A stretch of DNA of 64,000 bases from Pohlia nutans. Lineage: Eukaryota > Streptophyta > Bryopsida > Bryales > Mniaceae. A model generated the notes under the pieces. It was not told the origin of the DNA. It made no database searches and worked only from the letters and a program-made list of their open reading frames with translations. The DNA lies in the NCBI GenBank assembly GCA_022496805.1, contig CM040099.1, positions 19,452,031 through 19,516,030 on the forward strand. Reading direction: 5' to 3'. Below, piece by piece: positions 31,830-43,139 of this stretch; positions within the stretch are counted from its first letter, which is position 1; each line of letters opens with the position of its first letter. The translations under genes were made by a program, and so were the position numbers.

Positions 31830-32217
31830 TCTTTTTCTTTCTTTTTTTACTTTTTTTGTCTTTGGTGCGGGCGAAGGATTTGCGGCTGCCACAAGAGGAA
31901 TGAAAAAAAATAGAAGAAAAAGAAGAAGACAAGAAGGAAGACAAGAAGGAAAATAAATTGAAGACAAGAAAGAAATAAGATAAATGAAACAAGATAAAAA
32001 AAAGATAAAAGAAAAAAAGAAAATAAAAGATAAAGATAAAAGATAAAGATAAGAATAAAAATTAAATTAAATAATTGTTTGTTTACAATGAAAGTAATTG
32101 TAGAACGACAAAAATGGTTGTTTTTTAGAGAAATTTTTACGACAATATTTTTAATGCTTCCGGGGACCAAGTGCATGATTATATGGCCAAGTGCATAAAT
32201 AGCGAACTGCGTGTTCT
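30848..32217. repeat. Giant near-perfect palindrome (arms ~670 bp, loop 23 nt)
   Basis: The left arm 30848-31514 and right arm 31538-32217 are reverse complements around a TATATATATGA-containing loop at 31515-31537. The inner roughly 580 bp per arm is almost identical (for example TTCAGCCGCTGGCGG against TTCAACCGCCGGCGG). The outer part is more diverged. Each arm contains pyrimidine/purine-strand tracts, poly-T/A runs and the self-complementary GGTGCGCGGCCGCGCACC. Predicted proteins in either arm are low-complexity and not credible. It could be a fold-back transposon, a hairpin siRNA source or an assembly artefact. Confidence 0.9.
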
Positions 32218-32231
32218 CAATAGATGTCATA

Positions 32232-33888
32232 AATAGGGTGCATTACATTATAATCAAAACATGAGAACTTGTGAGAGCCTAAAGTCAATTTTGAATACAT
32301 CTATATGCAATAATTTGAAAATTTATAATTTACATTCATATGGTGTCCAAATAATACATACTAAAGTGGGCTAGAATCCTATTTTACTTGCCAAGAAGCC
32401 TCAATAAAAAACATTTAATCTTATAATATTTACTATGTTCAATTGCTATTAGTGACAATGATGAGTGCACTTATTTTACTCACTATACACCTTTGCGCAA
32501 ACCATAAAGTTCAAGAAATAATAGAAAACTTGTCAATTTGACATTTGTGATCATGTATGGATGAGAGCCAACTTGAGAGGAGAAAACAATAGATAAATTG
32601 AGCCAACAATCATCCAAAGAAGCATTTAAACAAGTTCATATTATTATTTTGTCTTGTTTTTTGTTGTATCTCGTTGTCAATTGAAAAAGAATTCTAGATT
32701 TTTTTAGCATGTACTTTTTGAACACCGTATGAATAAATTATGAATTTTCAAAGCATTGATTACAAACATTTCCAAAATCAACCCCTCAAAAGAATATGCC
32801 TTATATTCAGATGATGTACATTATCATGCCTTACATCAATTTGGGTATTGAATTTTCAACCAAGAGGGGTATTTATGATAAGTCAAGTAAAATCCTAAAA
32901 TTCTTCAGTAAAAGCAAGGTCATCTTGTCATAAAAAAATCACAAGCCAAAAGTCTTTTATGTTAACCTTTGTCAACCAATGGACATCAGTTGTAACATGT
33001 GGAGATTCAATTACTTGTACGCACAACCTCCAATACTGTAGTTGTTTTCCTTTCATATTCCTTTTTTTTCATCATGAGCAGCGTGTATAAGGAAGAGATC
33101 TATATTTGAAATGGTCGATTGGTCACTTTAGGGTCAAGCTGAGATTGATTCTTGTTTGAATATTGTTTAAATATTTTTCAAAATATTTGCTATGTTGATT
33201 ATTCCATTTCATGTTTTTTAAAATATTACTGCTTAAAGCAACAACTAAGCCTCATGGATTTACTTATGAGAGAATTATGGGAAAAAAGAGATTAGGTGCA
33301 TTCACAATATAACGAGCCAATCCCGCCTAGTTATAACAACTCTTGATGAGTGCTTAGAAAATAATATCTTCAATTTATGTAGATATTAGAAAAATTTAAG
33401 GACATTTTGCGACATATTTTGAACATTTTAGCACATTTTAGTCGTTATTAACAACTGCTTACAACCATATTTTAGTCGTTTTGGAGTACCAATATCTTCC
33501 CAAACATCGTCAAACTTTAGTATATTGTAGAATGACATATATTATATGTAGTTACTAATTTATATTGCATTATCAATTCAAATGATAGAATTATTGCTTA
33601 ACAATTCATTAAACTAATCATTGGTTACAGTTTCCTTGGGTCGTTATATTGTGAATGTATCCTTTTTGTGAACTAAAATAGGAAAGAATTGATGCTTTGG
33701 AAAGCTGTTGAAAAAGAGAAATTAGACTCTCAAGTTACGCCAAACTTTAATACTTAAAGAACAATTGACAAATAAAGAAAGAATCGGGTATGGTCTGGAA
33801 TTGAGCTAAGACAACAGCTGCATTGTTTTAAACCTTGTAGTGTTTGGTTTTTGTTGCAAACTCAGATATTCTACAGTCGAAATGCAAA
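32232..33888. other. AT-rich intergenic stretch
   Basis: No gene is recognised. Around 32230-32800 there is weak resemblance to the dispersed repeat at 12 and 28.6 kb. Confidence 0.4.
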
Positions 33889-34475
33889 TTAACCCCTAAA
33901 CGTACCAGGGTGTCCCTGGAATTGACAATTTGAGAAAAAACATTATAAACTACCATTTAGAAGGATATTCTAGAACTGATATACAAATGAAAGTTCTAGA
34001 TCTTGAATTTTAGATTCCATCCGTACGGTTTGATTCACTAATACAATCACCAATATTTAATATGAAATTTGAAAGTTAAAATTAAAAATTCCTTCTAAAT
34101 TTGATTACAAACTAAATTTCAATATTTTTTGAGTAAAATTTGTTGGAATGAGTTTGAAATGAGATACTCTTAAATGTGGTGATACTTTGAAATTTTTGTG
34201 TTTCTTAAATTTATGACCTCATTTTTCACGATTCCACTTTGAACTAGAGTCAATGCAATTTTGGCTTGGTCAACGACTTGATATACTTCTACATTTGTAA
34301 TTTTAGAAAAATATGTACTCTAGTATGACTAAATCCAGCCATTAGATAGGACAACAACTTGGTGAAAAATCTCTAAAAAATTGGATGAGTTTCATTCAAG
34401 CATTGATGAGAACGTGAGAAGGCTTTGAATTCATTCGTGATCCAGTTTCTAGACTCTGGGACGTTTAGGGGTTAA
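33889..34475. mobile_element. TTAA element with family-B-like left part and family-C-like right end (587 bp)
   Basis: TTAA at 33889-33892 and 34472-34475, ends CCCCTAAACGTACC and GGGACGTTTAGGGG. The left half resembles family B (TTTAGATTCC, CACCAATATTT). The last roughly 120 bp resemble the family-C right end (GGCTTTGAATTCATTCGTGA, CAGTTTCTAGACTCTGGGAC). It looks chimeric. Confidence 0.75.
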
Positions 34476-34722
34476 AAACAAAATAAAAAACACCCGCACT
34501 CACCTTGCATTCGCCATGTAGAGAATACTATTGGATCAACACCGCTATTGCCATGCCAGGCCTGCACCGCACTACCTTTTCCTCTAATTACCATTAATAT
34601 TACTATTATTATTGTTATTGTTATTATCATTATTATTGTTATTTTAATACTTATGGAATAATTCTCACTGCAATAAAAGTTTGGACAGGCTCTTTGGATG
34701 CCCCAATACAGTCCAATGATGC

Positions 34723-35533
34723 TTAACCCTTTAGTGCCTAGGATATTGTAGCAAACAGCTCTGGATTTCAGTGGGTTTTTCCACTGTGGTTGAGACTACC
34801 AAAAATAGAATGGGTTAAATTAGAAAGTAACCGTACAATTCTATTCTCAACTCGAGAGCACACATTTTATTAAAATTTGAGAATCATCCGATGGCGGGAT
34901 TGGAAGATTATAGTATGTATTTGAATTGTATAATGCACGCTCAAAAACGAGATTTTGGGGGGTGTGTGACTTCAAAGTTAAATAGAATTTGAGGTAAATT
35001 TTCAAAAATAAAAGCAAAGACGTTCAGCTATGCCCTATGTCAACACCTCTCCGTTGCAATCTTTCATATCAAAAATAGACTCACACATAATTATTGTGAG
35101 ATTTATAAGTGAAAGTGACTTGTCCATGTACGGTTTAGGACAAAATTTTATACGTTGAAAATTGACAGGAGTGGGTACATTAGTCAAGATCGGATTACAC
35201 ACACTAATGGAAGATGAAGAAGAGAACACAATCCAAAAAAATAAAACAAGATAACAAACTTCCAAACACAAGAAATACTACACAATACATATGTTGTATT
35301 TGTAAGTATTTACTGTATTTTCAAGTATTTGCAGTATTTTTGCGTTCTGTTGATAGGTATTTTGATAGTTGTACAATTCCAAATTGAAAATTTCTTTTTC
35401 TGGAAGGTGCGTAATGTATGTGCGCAAATCTGAACTTCAGAACTGAAGTTCCAATTCTTCACGGATTCTCTGTTATTTGCATTTCCGACGTTGCAGTGAC
35501 CATAATCTGGCTTGCTAGGCACTAAAGGGTTAA
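34723..35533. mobile_element. TTAA element, family E (811 bp)
   Basis: TTAA at 34723-34726 and 35530-35533. Including TTAA, the 19-bp terminal repeats TTAACCCTTTAGTGCCTAG and their complement are identical. The interior is unrelated to families A-C and has no coding capacity. Confidence 0.82.
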
Positions 35534-37725
35534 GGGTTATAGTCGGCGTTTGTCATTTTTAATCATATTGTCACAATTTTGAATTTCAATACCCTAAAAG
35601 TGACAAGGTTTTGACAAATAACTATCCGAAATGCAAACGTAAGCCTATTTAAATCCATATGTGGTATTTTCTAGTTTTTCAAATTGAAGTTTCTTCCATA
35701 GCATAATAAAACAATGAAAGCCAACATCCTTTTGAAATAGGACCACTATTTAATTACAATTAGAAACTAAGTTTACGTGGCAATGACACAATAGTCCCAA
35801 ATTTCATCAAATAGAAATGAAATTCCTACACTACTTAGAAAAAAGGATCTATGTGAAGATTCTCTTTTGATTCAATTTTCAAAAAGATGCTCCATTGAAC
35901 TACTCTATAATGCTACGTCAAGTGTTCATGAGTGGGATGCAATTTTTAATAGACTTGTCATTTAGATTGCACAATTTAAGTTTGTACACAAACTTGTCCA
36001 CACAATCTTCACATCTTTTTTTATAGATGTCATAGAAATTCACACTGAATGTTCAAAGCACCTTTATGTACAAAACAACGTAGTTGGATTCTTTCAGTCT
36101 TATTTATATCTCTCACAAATTTGGATTCAACATTTCCCAAATCTAATAAAGCCAAAATTGACGTAGAAAACAACATGAACATCAAAAGGGCAACAAGAGT
36201 TTTATTTGGACTAAAATGAATTGTATTACTTGATGTTGTACATTTTGCATTCTTTTCAAAAGAAAAATATTCATCGACAATCTCGATCATTATATTCAAT
36301 GGTATTTCATTTACCATATTCAATGGAATTTCATTTCACTATTCTTAAAAAAAAAATCAGAATTTGAAAAATAGTTTTGCAATCAAAATCGTTGTCCAAA
36401 GATGGATAGCAATCTCAAATGATTGCATGGGATCATTGAAATTCAATAACTTCATTACAGTGTAGATCATTGGCTACGCAAATGTTTGCAATTAGCACGA
36501 TATTTGATGTGGTACTTTTGTATGAGAAGCCAGTAATTGGATTTTTGTTTGACATTCAAAATCTCTATTGCCTTACAAAATGAGAAATTAAGTGTACCAT
36601 ACCCGATTGGAAATTAGAACATATCAACCCCAATAATTTGCGACTGAGATAGTGTAGACAAATGTTCTATCAAGTTAGTCTTGCAAGCCCAAAAGTTTAT
36701 CAAATTGAGAACCAATAAGTCCAATAGAAAGCTGATACATTCCACTTTTCATTTTTAAAGAAATACCATATTAAATAATATTAAATACACATAGAATTAA
36801 TTTACATTTAGGAAAAAACAGAGAGTTTGTTAAATTGGACTGGAAAGTGATGGGGCTTGCTTTCTATATTAGAGAGTTAGGTCTGCAATGATGCTATTCC
36901 ATGAACAAGAACTCTGTTGAAAATTGGGGACCTATCTCTATTGGGTAGGGAAGCACATTACATTCTTTTTTCACTTCAAATATAATAAATTGTCCGATTT
37001 TAGTTAAATTCATGTTAAGTCATCTATAGCCAACATTTTTTCTATGACAAGACCGTTTGAAAAGAAAAAGATTCATATCTAATCTACCACTTACTAAGTA
37101 CTTTACTAGTATCACATCAACATATCCATCAAACTCAAATTGTCATATTTTTTTTAATGAAGGCCAATTATAGTTTCCAAAGACATCTCAATATTTGGCA
37201 ATTGATGCAAAATTTGTCATGAAGACACATATTAGACCCTATGGAATACAAGTTTGATGAATCAATTGTTTTCAAAAACTGTCAAGATTCACCAAATACA
37301 TGTTTCAATCACAGTTACATATGTTGATATTCAAGAAAGATAAGAATGACTAAACAACTTATGAATTCCCTTATCTTGACATAATAACCCTCATTTGTGA
37401 ACAAAGTCAATGCACCTTTGCGAAACTAAGATGTCAATATCAACAACTATTTTCAACTTCAAGTAAGAAGTTTGTAGCATTTACTTACAACCAAATCCAT
37501 CAAAATGCTTGGAATAAATTTCATCTATTCAAATGTACATGAACATTCCGATCATCATAAAATACATTTGTTACTGCTAAAACAAAGGAGAGCAATAGTT
37601 GTTTGTATTACTTTTATTCCAAAAAAACAAACTTTTGATACATGTTCCAAATGATTAATTTGAATACAATCATTCAAATGCCTTTGTATATAACATCTTG
37701 ATGAATTTGCAATTCCACTCAAATA
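35534..37725. other. AT-rich intergenic stretch 3' of the kinase gene
   Basis: No gene, element ends or tandem repeats recognised; presumably includes the kinase 3' UTR near 37.5-37.7 kb. Confidence 0.4.
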
Positions 37726-39084
37726 CTACCACCTATAATTTTCACCAAATTGCTCCTTGTACCAATCTTCAATCCTTTTAGCTTCTCTTGAATTATTTGA
37801 AAGTATACTCAATATATCTCCAATTCTTGGTCTTGATGTGGGATCATATTGCCAACATCCACCCAATAGTTCACGAATCCAATCTTCAACATGTAGAGGT
37901 ACCTCTGGGCGGAGTTGTTCATTGATTACAAGATCAATCAATAGAGAGGGCCTATCTTTGAATGGGTGATCTTCGAACGGAAGCTTCCCCGTCAAGATTT
38001 CATAGCAAATCATCCCAAAGCTATAAACATCTGCTGCTTTTGAAAACACCTCTGGCCTCTCATATATTTTCCAGTCTTTGCACGCTTGTAATATCTCTGG
38101 TGCCCTGAAGAAATTGGTGCCCACAACTCCAATAGAGCATTCATAATCTGCCACAAAGCATCCCCACCTCGGCCACTTTTCTTTGTGATCACGTATAAGG
38201 ACATTTGATGCCTTCAAGTCTCTATGAACAATGTTGCCATTGTGTAGCCTCTCCACACCCAATGCAACTTGATACATCAATGATTCTCCATCGTTCTTTG
38301 AAAACGGTTGAGAGTGTTTACCACTTCTCCATTTCATGTTATGTTCAATTAGAGCACGCATATCAAAATGATGCTTCCGCATAAGGATTGCAAATCTTCT
38401 ATCCTTCAACAATATCCCGTTGCATATGTAAGAAGTATACACCGGAAGTACCTTAGGAATAGGAGACCTCACATTTTCTAGTGACTGGACATGCTGTAGG
38501 AACAATCCATGTGGCAATTGAGACTTGACATGTCTCAAGAGAGTCCCCTCCTTGAAGACCTTCACGACATATTCAAGTCCATATGTTTTATCAGTCTCAA
38601 CATCCTTTGGATCAATCCACTTGATTTGGGCTTCATAGAGCTCAGCTTGGCCGCCCTCTGCAAACTTCTTCCCCACCATCAACTCTCCAAAATCATCATA
38701 ATTCAAGCCTGTAGAGAAACCGTCACCAGTGAAATTTGCAAAGAAACTGCCCCAGGTGGGATGTTCCTGCAAAGCGAGGAAGTCTTGTTCATTGCTCACT
38801 TTAAAGTCCAATTCCCCTTCATCCGTGTAACCCAGGTGATCCGTCAAGATGCTCCAGTGAGACTTGGACTGCTCGATCTTCTCCTTCAGCCCCAAATTTT
38901 TGAACAGGCGCGAATATGCACCTCCCATTGCTATTCCAAGAGTGATGCACTGCTTCAACGCAATCAACTTGCCAAGCACTCTACAAAACGAGGGCGAAGA
39001 ATAAGACGGTAAGCGAAGGCTTTGCTCCCCGAAAAGTAGTGTGAACAAAAACCAAAAAGCCAAGATTGTAGGAGAAGCCCGCAT
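37726..39084 (-). CDS. DUF1221-type protein kinase-like gene (up to 452 aa)
   Basis: Kinase-like protein of a plant family with an N-terminal helical DUF1221 region. Seen: a glycine-loop-like GKKFAEGGQAELYEA, lysine in YVVKVFKEG, catalytic HRDLKASNV (HRD intact), and ADYECSIGVVGTNFFRAPE, where the usual DFG is ADY-E, then DVYSFGMICYEILTGKLPFED and a final R in PTSRPRIGDIL. The domain fills about residues 135-435. The 5' end is uncertain. The ATG at 39084 gives a hydrophobic leader (AFWFLFTLLF). A splice acceptor-like TTTTGTAG lies just before VLGKLIALKQC, where DUF1221 similarity starts, suggesting an upstream exon. An internal ATG at 38928 gives MGGAYS, a possible N-myristoylation signal. 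Whether it has catalytic activity is open because the metal-binding DFG is altered. Confidence 0.8.
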   Translation of the reverse strand: MRASPTILAFWFLFTLLFGEQSLRLPSYSSPSFCRVLGKLIALKQCITLGIAMGGAYSRLFKNLGLKEKIEQSKSHWSILTDHLGYTDEGELDFKVSNEQDFLALQEHPTWGSFFANFTGDGFSTGLNYDDFGELMVGKKFAEGGQAELYEAQIKWIDPKDVETDKTYGLEYVVKVFKEGTLLRHVKSQLPHGLFLQHVQSLENVRSPIPKVLPVYTSYICNGILLKDRRFAILMRKHHFDMRALIEHNMKWRSGKHSQPFSKNDGESLMYQVALGVERLHNGNIVHRDLKASNVLIRDHKEKWPRWGCFVADYECSIGVVGTNFFRAPEILQACKDWKIYERPEVFSKAADVYSFGMICYEILTGKLPFEDHPFKDRPSLLIDLVINEQLRPEVPLHVEDWIRELLGGCWQYDPTSRPRIGDILSILSNNSREAKRIEDWYKEQFGENYRW

Positions 39085-40480
39085 GCACAAGCCGAAGACG
39101 ACTACTCAAATGTGGACTACATGCACCTTACGCATGTGCGAGACCCTCGACATTGAAGGACGCCTCCTGATACATACGAAATCCATGCTCGACGTTCAAC
39201 AGGATCGCAGCAACAACAACAGAATGATGCACCCAACAAGCTTACCTGCACGGAATCCAGCCGGCTGATCGATGGATGTTGAGCGCAGCTTCACCGTCTC
39301 CAAGGCAACGCCCGCACCCCTACCGCCGACACAGCTCCTTCCAAGCAAGCAAGCAAAGAGAGCAAGAAGAGCGCGTAGACTCCACAGCAACGGCAACGGC
39401 AACACCCGCACTGCTACCTCCGAAACAGCTCCTCCCAAGCACGTAACGAGCGTACACTCCAGAGGCGAGCTTGGATCGAAATGCAAACCCTCGTGAAGAG
39501 ACGGAGGGAGGGGCGCGAGTGCTGGCGAGCTTGGATCCAAATGCAAACCCTCATGAAGAGGAGGGAGGGGCGCGAGTGCTGGGTGGGGTTTGGGAGCCTC
39601 CCACAATCAACTGCAACAGCAGATGTGTCCGAAAGTACAGGTAAGGTAAGGGCTGTTCCGAAACCCTGATGAAGAGCGTCGATGAGACACGGTGAGCTTT
39701 TTGCAGTTACAAGAGGGCGGCGAATGGGAAACCGACCTTGGAGGAATGGAAATCGGGGAGAGCGGGAGAGCTCTGCAGGGACTGTTGGGGAGAGCTCTGC
39801 GGGATGCTTGCCGTGATTCCCGTTAGTCGTGCGGCATCGGCGGAGTGGGGCGAGGCTGCTGCGGTGCGGGTCCGTCCGTCGTACCAAAGGTTGAAGCTTT
39901 CGAGGTCACGAGGGTTTGACAGCGACCTTTCACTCTGCCGGAGCACTCCGTCACGCTGCACACGAACTAGCGCTTAAGCTCTCTCTCTTTCTTTTTCTCT
40001 CTGTCTGTCGCTCGCTTCCTCTCTCAATCAAGCAAGTAACGATCAAGCAACTAACGATCAAGCAAGTAACGATCAAGCAAGTAGCGATCAAGCAAGTAGC
40101 GATCAAGCAAGTAGCGATCAAGCAAGTAGCGATCAAGCAAGTAGCGATCAAGCAAGTAACGAGTATACACTACGGAGGCGAGCCTGCTTCCAAATTGCAA
40201 ACCCTCGTGAAGAGAAGGAGGGAGGGGCGCGAGTGCTGGCTGGGGTTTGGGAGCCTGCCACGGTCGGTCTACAAGGTGAGCAGTAACGGAATATGCCCCT
40301 CTGATTCCGTAGACTTTCGATGCCCGCCCTTGACTTTGTCTCTCTAGGAAAGCTGGCTCTCTAGGAATACAGGTGGAGGATCCGAGGAACTAACGTAACA
40401 GGTGGAACCAAATTCGTTGCAGGAGGAATTCCAGCAGAAATTGTAAACGACAGATTTCTCAAATGCATCGGGTCATCAGT
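39085..40480. repeat. Kinase upstream region with GC-rich repeats
   Basis: The word ATGCAAACCCTCGTGAAGAG, followed by a purine-rich GGAGGGAGGGGCGCGAGTGC, occurs at 39481, 39540 and 40197. The second and third copies also share GGGGTTTGGGAGCCT. The region is much more GC-rich than the surroundings and may contain the kinase promoter and a 5' exon. No protein family is recognised. Confidence 0.6.
40027..40161. repeat. 15-bp minisatellite, nine units
   Basis: Nine head-to-tail copies of ATCAAGCAAGTA(A/G)CG with single-base variants (135 bp exactly). Confidence 0.95.
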
Positions 40481-41453
40481 GGGATCAAGAGCGTTTCTGT
40501 CTCGCTGCATGGTTGAAGGAGATGAGTGTCATGTGAGGTGCAAGCTGGTGTAGAAGGTACAACAGACACTGCACAGATAATATGTTTCCAACTCCAAATT
40601 TATAAAGGACAGGAATCACGTTCCTCGGTGGTGATTGCAAAAATTTTACATTCATGTGAGGCGTACTAAAATCTTTACAGTGAATAACGCATAGTAATCT
40701 TCTCACAAGATGTAAAACCCACAGAATTATTCGTAGGTTCTAGTACAAACTTCGTAGAGCGTGATGGTATGGCAGGGATCAGAAGCTTTAATCAGCCAAA
40801 GCGTAATCCCAATGGCGCTGGACATTGATCAACTATTGCTAGACTTCTACTCTGCTACCAAGGGTCCGAACAAGAAGCAAAATGTTTTGTTTAGACCTGA
40901 AGCAAATACTGTACAAACTAGCCCATATTATTTATGATACACTTTTTCTTAGTCCCATTGAGTGGATAAACCATGAATTAATGGTTAGCTAATGATGAGA
41001 ACACATTTACTAATCTTTAGATCTCATGCTCGTAAGCACTTGCTTGAGTGATTACTCATACAATACGATTCGTGATGCTGGTTTAAGGTAAACAATTCAA
41101 ACAAAAAGAATTCAATAACTCACACTACTTTGATATTACATCAAATTATGGATAACACAGAATAAAATAAAGAGTGTAACTCAAGAATGCAGTAACTTAC
41201 ATGCTCTTGTGATCATTCCGACCTAAGATTAAGCAATTTTGATCTTACATGCAAAGAGACGCTGTCACCAACATGCATGATTTGCTATCATTCTTAGCAG
41301 AAAACGTACAGAATCTCTTCCATTGCAGAGCTGAATATCCAAAGTTTTTTATTTACATCAACGGAAATTCATAGTCTACAAAGGTTTCAACTCACGTAGA
41401 ATCTCATGCTCATCACGTACTATTCTCTGCCCTGGCCTGCCAAATCTCGCACC

Positions 41454-41897
41454 TCACGATATTTCGATCCGACGCACTTGTGGTTTCGGTTTCTCGACTT
41501 TCGGGATCGTCACCGTCAACACTCCGTCCACCACCTGCGCTTGCACTTTGTCCACATTGCTGTTCTCCGGCAGCCGGAACCGTCGCAAGAACCCGCCGCT
41601 CGCTCGCTCCACGCGATGCCAGGTATCGCCCTTCTGCACCTCCTCCTTCTTTCTCTCCCCACTTATCTCCAGCGTCTTCCCCTCCAGCACTTGCACTTTC
41701 ACGTCCTCTTTCTTCATCCCCGGCAGGTCGGCTTTGAAAATGTGCGCCTCCCCCGTCTCGCGCCAATCGATCTGCGTGTTGACAACGGCATGCGCTTCAC
41801 GCGAAGCCACGCTCTTGTCCAGCCCTGAGAGCGGATCCCACACACTGCCGAACTCCAAAGGATCGAAGCCACGGCCGCCGATCAACGAGAGAGCCAT
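41454..41897 (-). CDS. Class I cytosolic small heat-shock protein, copy 4 (147 aa)
   Basis: Intact member of the sHSP family, about 31.5 kb from copy 3 and on the opposite strand. The start is the ATG before ALSLIGGRGFDP. It has an alpha-crystallin domain at about 41-133, the GVLTVTIPK motif and terminal RIEIS. Distinguishing residues: Ile6, Glu34, Val39 and Leu104. Arg108 is kept, unlike copy 3. Leu104 is shared with copy 3, supporting derivation from that unit. The leader keeps the roughly 85-nt segment missing in copy 3, so the duplication predates that loss or came from another unit. Confidence 0.95.
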   Translation of the reverse strand: MALSLIGGRGFDPLEFGSVWDPLSGLDKSVASREAHAVVNTQIDWRETGEAHIFKADLPGMKKEDVKVQVLEGKTLEISGERKKEEVQKGDTWHRVERASGGFLRRFRLPENSNVDKVQAQVVDGVLTVTIPKVEKPKPQVRRIEIS

Positions 41898-42117
41898 TTC
41901 CGCCTCTGTTTCCCAGCAACTACTCACTCAATTCAATCTCACTGCACGGCAGGAACGAAAACGGATCCCTGTGCAACGAAATGCAAGCAAAATTGACGAT
42001 GATCAAAGGCAAAAAGAAACCTCAACAGCTGATACAAATATGCTAGACAATGTAATTGAGAAGGCTGTGAACATCTGAAGCTGAATTGCGCACTGGCCGA
42101 TGAACAAGCTCAACGGA

Positions 42118-42232
42118 ATTTATACGAAATGCAGAGACAGAGAAGAGGAGCTGAAAGAGTGAAGAGTATAGAAGGGCCCGGAAGACTTCGAGAAGGCTCT
42201 CGAGGGTTCGTTGGAAGCCACCAGAATGTTCC
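42118..42232 (-). promoter_or_regulatory. Heat-shock promoter of sHSP copy 4
   Basis: On the minus strand: HSE core at 42223-42232 (GGAACATTCT read on minus), a second GAA/TTC cluster at 42181-42194 and TATAAAT at 42118-42124. It has a single cluster, like copies 1 and 2. Confidence 0.78.
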
Positions 42233-42413
42233 AAGTCAGATTCAAGGACACGCTGAGTTGGCAAGACTGACGTGGCGTTGAGGGAGTCGTTATTGTCTGA
42301 AAGATTCTCAAGTCGCTTCTTTAGTGTTTGAGGCAGATTGAGCAGGAATGAGGTCCACTGTGGGTTGGATTTGAAGTGGGCCCAATTTACAATTCTTTGA
42401 CCCATTAGCGTAG

Positions 42414-42712
42414 TTAAGGTCGAGGCACCTAAAGCCGACCAGGTACCTAAAACCGATCAGGCCTAATTTCTAGATTTTGAAAGGGAAGATGTACCTCATT
42501 TGTACATTAGAGCATGTGATCGGTTTTGGGTTCTGAAGTACTTTTCACTTTGAAAAATTGTACAAATTTTAATATTGGGAAATAATTCATGGAAAAATTT
42601 GCATTCTCCGCAAAAACTAACTTCCAACCCAGGAAAAATATCACCCTATTAATGGCTGGTCCAAAAATAGTGTAGATAGCTTAAGTGATCGGTTTTAGGT
42701 GCCTCGACCTTA
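42414..42712. mobile_element. MITE with TAAGGTCGAGGCACC ends
   Basis: The 19-bp ends TAAGGTCGAGGCACCTAAA (42415) and the complement TTTAGGTGCCTCGACCTTA (to 42712) are identical. TTA on both sides suggests a TWA target. An internal repeat of ACCTAAAACCGATCA lies near the left end. Confidence 0.75.
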
Positions 42713-42724
42713 GATCAATATTAA

Positions 42725-43020
42725 CCTTTAACCCTTGAACGTCCAGTAGTATGTTGTCATATGATTGAAATTTGCTACCAACAAGAAACTTGAATTTGGG
42801 ATCTTAATAGCTCACTGAAACCGCATTGGTTTAAATTTAAATTTGGTTTTGAACTCAAACCCATTAACTCCTAAACATATGAGGATGTTCCTGGAATTGA
42901 CAATTTGAAAAAAAAAAAATCATCATAAAGTAACGAGATGGTGCTTTATGGTCCTACAAGGGTTTAACGAGATCGTGTAAAAGTAGTCACTTGATTTTTT
43001 CAAGCCTTTGTTGTTGAGCA
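42725..43020. other. Degenerate TTAA-element fragments
   Basis: TTTAACCCTTGAACGTCC near 42727, ATTAACTCCTAAACA near 42862 and GGTCCTACAAGGGTTTAA near 42950 look like the ends of at least two decayed elements. No gene. Confidence 0.45.
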
Positions 43021-43139
43021 ACGTTTCCGCCACACATCATTCAGTAGCAAGGATTGTCTCTGCTTTTGGATCTATAGTAGATGGTGTGGCATATTCCACA
43101 CCCAATAATACTTCATTAGTAGCTAAGTGGACAGGTGGA

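Larger units (their letters stand above)
40780..42405 (-). repeat. Inverted segmental copy of sHSP unit 3
   Basis: The reverse complement matches about 9500-11290: promoter, gene, 3' UTR and distal 3' flank, including TAGCAATAGTTGATCAATGT against 11231. Homology extends about 900 bp past the gene but stops about 500 bp upstream of it, near the MITE at 42414. Confidence 0.85.

Noticed and set aside
30827..32230. Mirror-image reading frames in the two arms of the palindrome
   Set aside because: They consist of Phe/Leu/Lys/Ser low-complexity sequence from poly-pyrimidine tracts and are identical only because the arms are inverted copies.
38928..38928. Kinase start at the MGGAYS methionine as the main call
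   Set aside because: The preceding VLGKLIALKQC segment looks like part of the conserved N-terminal region, so a start this far downstream would remove family sequence; mentioned as an alternative only.
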